DNA of 52,649 nucleotides from a virus, in the IMG/VR virus record IMGVR_UViG_3300003885_000004, positions 1 to 52,649 of that record. One strand, written 5' to 3'. Position 1 is the stretch's first letter, and the number at the start of each line of letters is the position of its first letter. The position numbers and the translations under genes were made by a program. The notes below the pieces were generated by a model. That model was not told the DNA's origin and ran no database searches. It saw only the letters and a program-made list of their open reading frames with translations. This document shows, piece by piece, positions 6,750 through 14,515 of this stretch.

Positions 6750-7745
6750 TTATGCCGCAGCCGAATCGTCCTCAAACATCTCTGGATAACGGCACCAAAG
6801 GCTTTGGGGGATAGCATGGTGGCCCCTATGCGAGATACCCCTAAGTATAAGGGCAAGCAATCCCGCACTAGTTATGTGGTATCCTTTCGAGCAAACGCCA
6901 ACTAAAGGTACTGGGCAATCCTCCATTGCGTGGAGCAACGGGGGCATTATATCTTGCTCCAGTTCCTTAGGTCCTACCTGGATAACTCCCGCAAGTCTGC
7001 TCTTGGCAATGGGTCCCTGCCCTAGCTCAGCGAGTACCGACCTGCGGTGAAAGGTCATTCCCCATTTGTCGATTCGTGAGTCATCCGCGATATCGACCAT
7101 AAGCTTTTCAATGTCGCCAGCTCGGCCTTGCATATCCCAGCCAGTCAATACCTCCCTAGCGAAACTAAGCGCCTCACGAGGGATGGCCGAATACTTGGCG
7201 ACCATTTGACATGCAAGGTCTGAAAATCCTGGAAAGGATAGCCCGACTATCTGGGCTATCTCTGCTTTGGTGTAAAGCCGCAGAGAGACTTTGCGAAACC
7301 GCGTCTTGAAGGGACCAAATAGATTACCCCATTCCGTTGTAGCGACCACCCACGATATGTTTTGGGTCTTTAAAATGATACCCTCTTCGGTTTCTAGTAT
7401 ACAGTCAGACTTCTCTACCGCCTTCAGCAGCGCTTGCTCCACATGCTTATTGAGGTTATGTACCTCGTCAATAAAGATGACGCATGGATCAACCAGAGAT
7501 TTCCGCCCTACCGCCATTGTAATTGTCTCATACATGGCGCGCATATCTTTGACGCTGTGGGGCTGTATCTCGACAAAGGGTACTGACAATGATTTGGCAT
7601 AGATGCGTGCGAAGTACGTCTTGCCGCAGGAGGCGGGGCCGATCAAAGCGATGTTTGGCTTAACGTCTGACGTCAGAAACTGGTGGCGACAACGAAGCAT
7701 CTTTCGCTTGGCTCGGCCATTGCCGATGACTTTGGTGTATGGCAT
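6750..7745 (-). CDS. RuvB-like AAA+ ATPase
   Basis: About 331 residues. Walker A G-P-A-S-C-G-K-T at residues 36-43, Walker B V-I-F-I-D-E-V-H-N near 89-97, sensor 1 V-V-A-T-T-E-W, and an F-K-T-R-F-R arginine-finger region. These follow the RuvB pattern (F-I-D-E-[IV]-H...G-A-T-T...L-R-D-R-F), and the C-terminal part resembles the RuvB winged-helix domain. RuvB drives Holliday-junction branch migration; no RuvA is recognised, and a clamp-loader-like role is an alternative. Start chosen at ATG 7745 after a CA-rich leader without Shine-Dalgarno; the frame continues to 7772. It has its own promoter at 7791-7820. Confidence 0.85.
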   Translation of the reverse strand: MPYTKVIGNGRAKRKMLRCRHQFLTSDVKPNIALIGPASCGKTYFARIYAKSLSVPFVEIQPHSVKDMRAMYETITMAVGRKSLVDPCVIFIDEVHNLNKHVEQALLKAVEKSDCILETEEGIILKTQNISWVVATTEWGNLFGPFKTRFRKVSLRLYTKAEIAQIVGLSFPGFSDLACQMVAKYSAIPREALSFAREVLTGWDMQGRAGDIEKLMVDIADDSRIDKWGMTFHRRSVLAELGQGPIAKSRLAGVIQVGPKELEQDIMPPLLHAMEDCPVPLVGVCSKGYHITSAGLLALILRGISHRGHHAIPQSLWCRYPEMFEDDSAAA

Positions 7746-7790
7746 TGTGTTTGTGTGCGTGCATGTGTGCATGTGTGCATGTGTGCGTAA

Positions 7791-7822
7791 ATTGTAGACC
7801 CAAACTAAGTGTCTGGTAACCC
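7791..7822 (-). promoter_or_regulatory. Promoter with 16-bp block shared with SNF2 promoter
   Basis: Minus strand: GTTACC, 18-base spacer, TACAAT (7791-7796). The 16 bases at 7807-7822 match 23450-23465 with one mismatch (GGGTTACC[AG]GACACTT), and in both places a -10-like hexamer follows at the right distance. The block may be a phage-specific promoter or operator element. A CA-rich 45-base leader leads to ATG 7745. Confidence 0.6.
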
Positions 7823-7904
7823 TTAAAATAAAAAAGATATTTTGTACGTCTTTGGCACGACATATTTTCTCCTTGACAAGTACCCTTCTTTAGAGGGTTG
7901 AAGT

Positions 7905-7960
7905 ACCCCCCAAAAGTAGGCCCCCAAACAGGGGGTAATCTAACCCCCCGAAAGTGGGGT
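7905..7960 (-). terminator. Cluster of short GC hairpins, possible terminator
   Basis: Downstream of the csrA operon the minus strand has CCCC-ACTTTC-GGGG and CCCCC-TGTTT-GGGGG stems, the latter followed by CCTACTTTT. These are short stems with a modest T run, so termination is plausible but weak. Confidence 0.35.
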
Positions 7961-7964
7961 ATCA

Positions 7965-8037
7965 TTTTTCAAAACCGTCGGACCAAACCGTCGGACCAAA
8001 CTTTTTCAAAACCGTCGGACCAAACCGTCGGACCAAA
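7965..8037. repeat. Nested 13-bp / 37-bp direct repeats
   Basis: Four copies of AACCGTCGGACCA in two pairs (7973-7998, 8010-8035); the pairs with their TTTTTCAAA lead form a 37-bp repeat. The core GTCGGACC also occurs once in the end of the adjacent gene (about 8062), which may be the source. They sit between the csrA operon and the RuvB-like gene. Role unknown. Confidence 0.9.
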
Positions 8038-8050
8038 GTTAAAAGGTTTC

Positions 8051-8281
8051 TCAAATCCATTCGTCGGACCCTGGCATATTGGGTACATCTTCATTAGGTC
8101 CTTCCTCTGTGTAATCATTTCCAGTGATGTATTTATAAAGCCTTTCAAATAAGTCATCTATTACTTCACTCTGTTCGGTAGCCATTTCTTCTAACTTTTC
8201 TATTTCGTCTGCGGCTATATTACATAGGTCCGAATCAACATCAAATCCACGTAGTCTCTCAACTATTTGACTAGCTATCAT
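8051..8281 (-). CDS. Hypothetical acidic 76-aa protein
   Basis: Last gene of the polymerase-csrA operon, overlapping the previous stop. N-terminal helical half (I-V-E-R-L-R-G-F, I-A-A-D-E-I-E-K-L-E-E-M) followed by an acidic tail. The I-x-x-A-A-D-E-I-E-x-L pattern is common in short phage proteins of unknown function. Confidence 0.8.
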   Translation of the reverse strand: MIASQIVERLRGFDVDSDLCNIAADEIEKLEEMATEQSEVIDDLFERLYKYITGNDYTEEGPNEDVPNMPGSDEWI

Positions 8282-8501
8282 CTAAATAAGCCTCTTTAAA
8301 AGGGTTTATGTAAGGAAAAATTCTTAGTCCATTATGTCTACTATTACGTCGGATGCAACACATGTACGATGTAACAGGGTCAATGTGTAGTCCAAGGTTA
8401 TTTACCTTCAGGTATAGCTCTATCTCGCCCCTAGACATATAGGATAAGGTAACTATAGCCTCTGCTTCATCCATAGAGACTATTTCTATTCTGTTTGTCA
8501 T
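8271..8501 (-). CDS. Hypothetical 76-aa protein
   Basis: Overlaps both neighbours by a few bases. Contains M-D-E-A-E-A-I-V-T-L-S-Y-M-S-R-G-E-I-E-L-Y-L and a basic C-R-R-N-S-R-H-N segment. No family is recognised. Confidence 0.75.
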   Translation of the reverse strand: MTNRIEIVSMDEAEAIVTLSYMSRGEIELYLKVNNLGLHIDPVTSYMCCIRRNSRHNGLRIFPYINPFKEAYLDDS

Positions 8502-8704
8502 GGGTAGAAGGGCCTATTCTTTAGACTTCGTAATTTGGCTAATAATATCTCGTCCCTTATACTTCTAAGTTTTATCTTTAGATAATCAGGAACTATATTA
8601 GAATTTCGCAGGTACTCTGATTCTATGTCTGTTATTTGAGGGATATTTTCAAGGTCCTTTGTATCTAGTCCAGGTAAATTACTAATCACTAGAACACCTC
8701 CCAT
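8498..8704 (-). CDS. Hypothetical 68-aa protein
   Basis: Starts just inside the end of the upstream gene with GGGAGG nearby. Mostly helical; no recognised domain. Part of the coupled chain of small genes after csrA. Confidence 0.75.
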   Translation of the reverse strand: MGGVLVISNLPGLDTKDLENIPQITDIESEYLRNSNIVPDYLKIKLRSIRDEILLAKLRSLKNRPFYP

Positions 8705-8880
8705 AAATCACTAATTCTTCTTAAGAGTCTATGCTGAGTCCCAACAATGACTACTTCGCATGCGTTATTCTCTGCTCCTGGCCTATCAGAGCTATCTGAA
8801 ATTATACGTATGACTACAATCTCTATGGGTTGAAACAGATAATTCGTATAATAGTGTCCACCTTTACTTACACTCTTCAT
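8689..8880 (-). CDS. Hypothetical 63-aa protein after csrA
   Basis: Overlaps the end of csrA by 17 bases and has GAGGAAAAG before its ATG, so the pair is likely co-translated. Beta-rich (I-E-I-V-V-I-R-I-I-S-D-S, V-V-I-V-G-T). No family is recognised. Confidence 0.75.
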   Translation of the reverse strand: MKSVSKGGHYYTNYLFQPIEIVVIRIISDSSDRPGAENNACEVVIVGTQHRLLRRISDLWEVF

Positions 8881-9046
8881 TCTTTTCCTCCTCTATCTTA
8901 TCATACACTTCTTTTCTATGTACGGATATTTCCCTTGGAGCAGCTATACCTAGTCGAACATGTCCTCTATCAATGCTTATGACTACGATCTTTATGTTGT
9001 CATTGATTATAATAGACTCGTGAACCTCTCTAGTTAGGACTAACAT
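8864..9046 (-). CDS. csrA: CsrA/RsmA-type translational regulator
   Basis: 60 residues starting M-L-V-L-T-R, then E-S-I-I-I, G-H-V-R-L-G-I-A-A-P-R-E-I-S-V-H-R-K-E-V and a charged tail, which is the full CsrA pattern including the R-L-G-I-x-A-P core and the V-H-R basic motif used for RNA (GGA) binding. CsrA dimers bind GGA motifs in leaders and control translation or stability. GAGGAGG lies 6 bases before ATG 9046. Here it may redirect host mRNAs or act on phage leaders, many of which carry GGA (inference). Confidence 0.95.
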   Translation of the reverse strand: MLVLTREVHESIIINDNIKIVVISIDRGHVRLGIAAPREISVHRKEVYDKIEEEKNEECK

Positions 9047-9218
9047 TATCTTCCTCCTCAGAAAAATGTACGTTAAATTCTCCAGCAGACCATGATAACT
9101 CACACATCTTTTTTATTCGAGGGTTGTCAATTTTTATGAAATGATGGTTGTACCATGCGTCAAATCCTTTCTTGATTAAGTCCTTTTCAATATCTGCGCT
9201 ATCAACCACTCTCACCAT
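9030..9218 (-). CDS. Hypothetical 62-aa protein
   Basis: Overlaps csrA by 17 bases and the upstream gene by 17 bases. Contains A-W-Y-N-H-H-F-I-K-I-D-N-P-R-I-K-K-M-C-E-L-S-W-S-A-G, a pattern found in small phage proteins (A-x-x-A-W-x-A-G type). Function unknown. Confidence 0.8.
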   Translation of the reverse strand: MVRVVDSADIEKDLIKKGFDAWYNHHFIKIDNPRIKKMCELSWSAGEFNVHFSEEEDNVSPN

Positions 9219-9405
9219 TGAATAACTCCTCTACTAATAGTTCAGCGTGACCACGAAAGCCTATCCAACTATTTTTTGATTTTTTTGGAATAGATAATAC
9301 TGGAAATCGTATAGTTTCCTTTTCCATTTCCCTAGCGAATTCCTCTAAGAATTGAGAAACAACTTTGACCCTCTTATTAAGCTTTTTCTCATCACGCGCT
9401 CTCAT
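9202..9405 (-). CDS. Hypothetical basic 67-aa protein
   Basis: Directly follows and overlaps the DNA polymerase stop. Basic N-terminus (M-R-A-R-D-E-K-K-L-N-K-R-V-K) with a helical middle. No family is recognised. Confidence 0.75.
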   Translation of the reverse strand: MRARDEKKLNKRVKVVSQFLEEFAREMEKETIRFPVLSIPKKSKNSWIGFRGHAELLVEELFNGESG

Positions 9406-11366
9406 ACCTTCTCCTTTTCTCTATAAGGTATCGTAAATTCATCCTCTCCACAATCTGCCCACGATTTCTCAGACACACCTACCTTGCATCTGATCGGTAC
9501 GAACAATTTATCTTGTATCCTAGGGGACTCTAGACATTGGACTAACTTAGTTATAACACAGGGGTCTTTACCTATCTCAATTGGGCAAGTAAATAGTATT
9601 TCATCATGTACGGGTATCAGAGGATATACGCCTAATGGTCCTGCTACTTGTGATACGGCCACTAGCCTCTCTTTCATAATGTCTGCTGCGTCCCCTTGGT
9701 TGACCGTGTTAAAAGCTATGTGTGCTACCTTGGGGTCAAGGTGTCTGCGCCTTCCATGCAGGTTAGTTACATACCCCATAGACCTAGCCATATTCTCATA
9801 ATATTTAGAGGTCTGCTTTAGTTCAGGAAATTTAGCATGGTACATGTCGTATATCTCTGCCCCACGGCGAGAACATAGAGATAAGAAATAGGCTCGATTT
9901 GTACCTGCTTGTTCTCTTAGGTCCTCCATCAAATCCATATTCTTTCCCATTCCTTTTCTTCCAGTACCATAGCCCATAGAGAAATTGATCGTTTTAGCCC
10001 TTGTCCTGGATATATCTCCAGGTAATTTAGATTGTACCCATGAATGAAAATCTGTATCTGGGTCTTTCTTGTATGCAGCTATGGCTTCTATGTTGCGTAT
10101 GTAGTTAATGATTAGTCTGAACTCAATTTGTGAGTAGTCAATAGATATGAACATCCAGTCCTTTGGGGGATGTATAAGGTATTTAGCCCTCTTATTCAAT
10201 TGCTGCATATTAGGATTACGGCAGCTCATCCTGCCTGTACTGACTGTTTGGTTGATGTCTGGATGTAAGTAAGATAGGCTATCGTTTCCGTTATGCATGT
10301 AGTCATATAGCAATGTGTAACTACTGGCCAGCTCTAGGTACTTCTCAATAAACAGTCCATTAAAATGATGATGTTTACGGTGTTCGGTTATGTTCTTAAC
10401 AACATTCTTAGGGGAGTCAGGCCATTTGAGATACTCAATTAAGGCTTCCTTGTCAAATGAGGGGTTGTTGCTGTCCTCATTATAAGATAGTATAGGCAAG
10501 CCATACGTATTGACTAGCACATCTTGCACTTGCTTATTAGACGAAGGAAGGAAGTAATGGCCTACTTCCTCTGTTAATTCCTCTTGTATCTCTGCCATCT
10601 TTGTCAAACAGTATAGTTGATGTATTTGTAGTTCTGTCTTATCTATGATCACACCCATTCTCTCCATCGTAAATAAGATAAAGGTTAGTATGCATTCGGT
10701 ATTCATTACATCACGGGATTCATCTGGTATATGAATCCTAATGTAATTAGCTAATTTCCTGACTGTCAATACATCTTGACCACCATAAGGGGCGATAACA
10801 TCTATAGGTATATTACCGTAGTCCTTGTTGCACCATTGTCCAGTAGATGTTTTAAGGTAGGGATTCAGTGCGTCCTGATACCTAGAGATATCCTCACTCA
10901 GCCAATCTTTAGATAGGATATCTAGCCCATATCCTCCCCTATACATCCTATCGGAATCTACTAATTTAGATAAGGCTAGGGTATCTATAAGAACAGGCAA
11001 ATCATTGACATTACCAGGTCCCATGCAATTACAAAAAACATGAGCATCATACTTTATGTTATGATTGATCCATCTTTTAGTGGATTTCATTATTGTATAT
11101 AACCACCCATGTACAGAATCTAAAGACAGATTCCTGTTTTTCTCCCCCTGATACGCCCCCTTTATTGGTATATAATAGGCCATGGGGCAATCATCTACTG
11201 TTACACCTATACCAGCTATATCGCAATTGTGCCAAGGGTTGGTTGACGTCTTCTTAGGGTCACCCGACGTCGTTTCGAAATCTAAGTATAAGTTATCTGC
11301 GCCAGTGAAGTTAGGAAGTTCAGATACAGACTCAACTAATTGAACACTGTTGGGGAAAGATTTCAT
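9402..11366 (-). CDS. polA: DNA polymerase I-type (family A) replicative polymerase
   Basis: 654 residues. An N-terminal 3'-5' exonuclease domain starts with L-Y-L-D-F-E-T (catalytic D29, E31). The polymerase domain has motif A D-Y-S-Q-I-E-F-R (about 409-416), motif B R-T-R-A-K-T-I-N-F-S-M-G-Y-G and motif C V-H-D-E-I (about 585-589). No 5'-3' exonuclease domain, as in T7-like phage polymerases. The residue matching E. coli Pol I Phe762 is Phe. The start overlaps the primase-helicase stop (ATGA), so the two are coupled parts of the replisome. Confidence 0.97.
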   Translation of the reverse strand: MKSFPNSVQLVESVSELPNFTGADNLYLDFETTSGDPKKTSTNPWHNCDIAGIGVTVDDCPMAYYIPIKGAYQGEKNRNLSLDSVHGWLYTIMKSTKRWINHNIKYDAHVFCNCMGPGNVNDLPVLIDTLALSKLVDSDRMYRGGYGLDILSKDWLSEDISRYQDALNPYLKTSTGQWCNKDYGNIPIDVIAPYGGQDVLTVRKLANYIRIHIPDESRDVMNTECILTFILFTMERMGVIIDKTELQIHQLYCLTKMAEIQEELTEEVGHYFLPSSNKQVQDVLVNTYGLPILSYNEDSNNPSFDKEALIEYLKWPDSPKNVVKNITEHRKHHHFNGLFIEKYLELASSYTLLYDYMHNGNDSLSYLHPDINQTVSTGRMSCRNPNMQQLNKRAKYLIHPPKDWMFISIDYSQIEFRLIINYIRNIEAIAAYKKDPDTDFHSWVQSKLPGDISRTRAKTINFSMGYGTGRKGMGKNMDLMEDLREQAGTNRAYFLSLCSRRGAEIYDMYHAKFPELKQTSKYYENMARSMGYVTNLHGRRRHLDPKVAHIAFNTVNQGDAADIMKERLVAVSQVAGPLGVYPLIPVHDEILFTCPIEIGKDPCVITKLVQCLESPRIQDKLFVPIRCKVGVSEKSWADCGEDEFTIPYREKEKV

Positions 11367-14194
11367 AATGCCCTTGGTTTTTTGATTTTAGTGTTTTGTA
11401 ATTCACCACTATTAAATAACTCATGAAGGTATAGATTGAATGCATCACTCTTCTTGTACTTGAATTTACCTATCCTAGAGATAGCATTCTTTCTAACTAG
11501 TAAAGATAAGACTGGTCGGGCGCAATCTCTAGGGTACTCTGTCCAGTCGCATAGATCATCTAGGTCAAAGTCTGTACAGTAGAGCAGTTTGCTGACGAAA
11601 TCCTTTGCATGTATTATCTCGTCTATTTGTGCCCTTATGATGTCGGTGTCTCGTAGCTCACTAATGTATTGCACTGACTCTGAGTACCTAAGGTAGCCCA
11701 TTCTAGTCTCACTGTAAAACTTCATCAGCATGTCAAAAACAAACTCTACATGACACTTACGAATTAGTACCGTGTCTTCATTCTCATTGGAGAATGTTCT
11801 AACTGCGAGCGCTGCTGCTAATCTTGCTACCTTGTATCTAGTTGAGCCCTTGTCTATTATTGGGCAGGTCTCTGAGAATGTCATACATAGTTTATTGACT
11901 ACGGGACCTAATAGTTCGATTGCCACATTCTCAAACTTAATCTGAGAATGATCTCTGGACCAGCCCCATAGTATCAGCTCTCGGCATAGCTCAGATGTGT
12001 ATTCATGATGAATTCTTGGTCGATATGACTGTAGCTTTGAAAGCTTGGCTACATCTATATCATCCTCTGACTCTGTTAAGCATAGGTCAAATCTTCGTAT
12101 GTCCTCTGGCGCCCTGATTAGTTCCTCTATAGCCTGTATGCCAAATGTATACGATCCAACTGACTTCCCCTTTATAGGGTTGGATATCGCTATAAGCCTA
12201 GTTCTAGCGTGAGTCGATCTCTTCTCTATCTTAGTAATCTCTGCTATCCCCGTTGACCGCATGTCTGTCATGCCCTGGAAAGCACCCTTTGTTATTCCAG
12301 ATAACTCTTCTAAGATGACTAGTTGTTTGTCGTATGTTGGAATTATACCCCAAGTAACAAACCACCTATTATTTATTGCAGCTAGTCCTCCTAACAGTCC
12401 AGCGAGTGTAGCCCCTTTACAAGATGTACGTTTACCAACACCGTAATGCTCCTTCAAGTTATTAGCTGTCTTGGTCTTACCTATAGACGAATCACCCACT
12501 ATTAGAATCTCTACCCAACCTTTCTGTAGCTCATCATCTAGGACAAACTGAAGAGGGGAATGGTAAGCTAGGTCTATCGCTAAGTGCATTCTCCTACGCT
12601 CGTAGATGTATGTTACATTAGCTTCCAAGTCACAGTACAGTTTAGTTAGTTTATCTCCTATGCTCTTAGCTGTCCATTTCTCTGGTTGAAATATATTTAG
12701 GTCTGCCACCCCTTCGCCTTTGTATGAGGACAGCTCATCCTCTAGTGGATCATACTTTGAGAAGATAAAACTAGCTGTTTGTGTTTTTGCATGGGCGAAG
12801 TTTCTACCTGTAAATGTGTACTCGCAATTCGGTTCTAACTTGTTACCAACGCAATACGCTGTCTGCATACCTGCTACGTTTTCTCTTTCTGTCATCGACA
12901 ATACATTACTGATCCTAGCTTCTTGTATCGAGTAGTGAGATAGTATCTTGAAAGTACAAACCTTGCACCTCTTTGGTATACCTACAGCAGCCTTTAATTC
13001 TATGTGCTGTATAGCTTCATGGGCATCACACATAGAGATAATAGACTTAGACTCCTCTGGTACTGTATACTCTTCATTCCCCTTAGAATGGAATACAGGG
13101 CAGAAACTACAGAACTCTTGTGACTTATCGCAGTCTATTTTTATTACCTTAGGTATCTCGTATGGCTGGTCTAGTATGGCTGTAACCCGACCCTTTACCT
13201 GTACTCGACTCCCTACATTAGTTCCCTCGATTGCACTAACCAACCCCATTTCCTTTGGTACTTCTCCGTTCTGTTTATATGGCTCTACCTTCTTAAGTTC
13301 ATGTACAATAGAGTTTTCGACTATCGCTCTATGTAAAAATGAGTTATCGTCGGACTTGTATACCCGAACATAGTCGTTGATGTCTCCATTAGGAAACTCC
13401 TTAACATCTAATGGCAGAGAAGTAGTATGCACCTTCTTAGCATAGTTTATCAAAATACTAGCCACCTTTTCAGCAGCCGCCACCCCTGCCTGATCTATGT
13501 CTAGACAGACATATACTGTCTTGCCATGGAATTGTTGAGCTAAGGGTATAGATAGGTTAGACTCACCACTGGTGCCAGATATGGCACCTACCCCGTACTG
13601 ATTGAGATAGTAGGCAGCAACAATAGCTTTTATCTCACCACCGCAGAGAACTATTGTATCGAAAGATAGCTGCTCTATTGGATACAGTCTATTCTCTCCA
13701 CGTCCTTTTTGAGAGATAAACTTGTTGTGTTTCGCGTCGGGTTTGTACCGTCGTACATTAACATAGTATCCGGCTGTATTCTTTATCGGTATTGTTATCC
13801 TGTCTTTGTCCGCGCCCAGTCTATAGTATACGATCAGCTCGGGAGTTAGACCACGATAGAATAGTTGACTCTGTAGCCATTCATCCTGGAGCAATGCTCT
13901 ACAGTATCTTTCAATGGCTTTTACGTTTGCTGTCTTGTCATTAGATACCCCGAACCTTAGAGCTAGGTCGTTTCGAATATCTATCTCAGCCTTGTTTACT
14001 TTCCTAGCTAAGAGATTGTATATTGACCCTTTTGCATCACAGACAAAACAATTCCAAACACCGGTGTTAACCTCTATGCTGCAACTAGGGTTGGTGTCTT
14101 TGTGAAAAGGGCATAGGCATTTTACGTTGTTCTCGTCTGTAGGTAGTGCATCAAATCCATAGGCTTTGAGTATATCTTTTACCGGCAACGACAT
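11363..14194 (-). CDS. Primase-helicase: CHC2/TOPRIM primase fused to MCM-like AAA+ domain
   Basis: About 943 residues; ATG 14194 is chosen because AAGGAAG lies just upstream (the frame runs to 14257). Zinc finger C28-x2-H31...C49-x2-C52 matches CHC2 primases. A TOPRIM fold follows (C-G-G-E-I-K-A; C-L-D-I-D-Q-A-G). From about residue 325 a V-K-G-R-V-T strand and C-S-F-C / C-K-V-C pairs look like an OB fold with zinc ribbon as in MCM N-termini. An AAA+ core follows: Walker A G-D-S-S-I-G-K-T (about 567), G-A-T-L-A-G-L, Walker B V-I-L-E-E-L-S-G (about 626), sensor A-I-S-N-P, arginine finger I-R-R-F-D-L. This is the MCM pattern, not DnaB/T7 gp4. Likely primes and unwinds the fork. Confidence 0.9.
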   Translation of the reverse strand: MSLPVKDILKAYGFDALPTDENNVKCLCPFHKDTNPSCSIEVNTGVWNCFVCDAKGSIYNLLARKVNKAEIDIRNDLALRFGVSNDKTANVKAIERYCRALLQDEWLQSQLFYRGLTPELIVYYRLGADKDRITIPIKNTAGYYVNVRRYKPDAKHNKFISQKGRGENRLYPIEQLSFDTIVLCGGEIKAIVAAYYLNQYGVGAISGTSGESNLSIPLAQQFHGKTVYVCLDIDQAGVAAAEKVASILINYAKKVHTTSLPLDVKEFPNGDINDYVRVYKSDDNSFLHRAIVENSIVHELKKVEPYKQNGEVPKEMGLVSAIEGTNVGSRVQVKGRVTAILDQPYEIPKVIKIDCDKSQEFCSFCPVFHSKGNEEYTVPEESKSIISMCDAHEAIQHIELKAAVGIPKRCKVCTFKILSHYSIQEARISNVLSMTERENVAGMQTAYCVGNKLEPNCEYTFTGRNFAHAKTQTASFIFSKYDPLEDELSSYKGEGVADLNIFQPEKWTAKSIGDKLTKLYCDLEANVTYIYERRRMHLAIDLAYHSPLQFVLDDELQKGWVEILIVGDSSIGKTKTANNLKEHYGVGKRTSCKGATLAGLLGGLAAINNRWFVTWGIIPTYDKQLVILEELSGITKGAFQGMTDMRSTGIAEITKIEKRSTHARTRLIAISNPIKGKSVGSYTFGIQAIEELIRAPEDIRRFDLCLTESEDDIDVAKLSKLQSYRPRIHHEYTSELCRELILWGWSRDHSQIKFENVAIELLGPVVNKLCMTFSETCPIIDKGSTRYKVARLAAALAVRTFSNENEDTVLIRKCHVEFVFDMLMKFYSETRMGYLRYSESVQYISELRDTDIIRAQIDEIIHAKDFVSKLLYCTDFDLDDLCDWTEYPRDCARPVLSLLVRKNAISRIGKFKYKKSDAFNLYLHELFNSGELQNTKIKKPRAL

Positions 14195-14236
14195 TGTGCT
14201 TCCTTGATCTAATGAGATTACCGGTAAACTAACTCT

Positions 14237-14264
14237 AGTATAAACGCAGAGCAGCAAGAGGCAA
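14237..14264 (-). promoter_or_regulatory. Candidate promoter for the replication operon
   Basis: Minus strand: TTGCCT (14259-14264), 16-base spacer, TATACT (14237-14242), 43 bases before ATG 14194. A copy of the GAGCAG motif repeated across the upstream region lies in the spacer, so a protein bound there would compete with RNA polymerase (inference). Confidence 0.5.
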
Positions 14265-14515
14265 TAGATGGACTAACACATACTACCTCAACCCAACACT
14301 ACCTTACGATCGGGGGAGTCTGACTCATACTCCACTGCTCTGCTGTGATTCCTGCTCTGCGATTCCTGCTCTGTGATTCCTAAACCGTGATTCCTGAACA
14401 AATAGAAAGAGTAGAGCAGTAAGAAACGGTATGAGGTCTTGAAAAACATACCGCCTCTACCTAGATATACCTAGGGGCCATATTCCACTGCTCTACTCGT
14501 TCGGTAGCAATACGC
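14265..14515. promoter_or_regulatory. Repeat-rich intergenic region, possible origin or operator cluster
   Basis: No gene is visible. The minus strand has four AGGAATC[AG]C-type units at about 14347-14398, and the word AGAGCAG or its complement occurs at least six times (14246-14495), including a perfect 10-bp inverted pair GTAGAGCAGT (14411-14420) and ACTGCTCTAC (14486-14495). A CCTAG...CTAGG palindrome sits at about 14459-14474. Placement directly before the primase-helicase gene suits a replication origin or a regulatory hub. Confidence 0.6.
14422..14453 (-). terminator. Possible terminator after the middle operon
   Basis: Minus strand stem CGGTATG / CATACCG (14427-14433 with 14447-14453) with a 13-base loop, followed by TTTCTTA. 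It lies 63 bases past the 14516 stop. The loop is long and the T run broken, so this is a moderate candidate. Confidence 0.4.
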
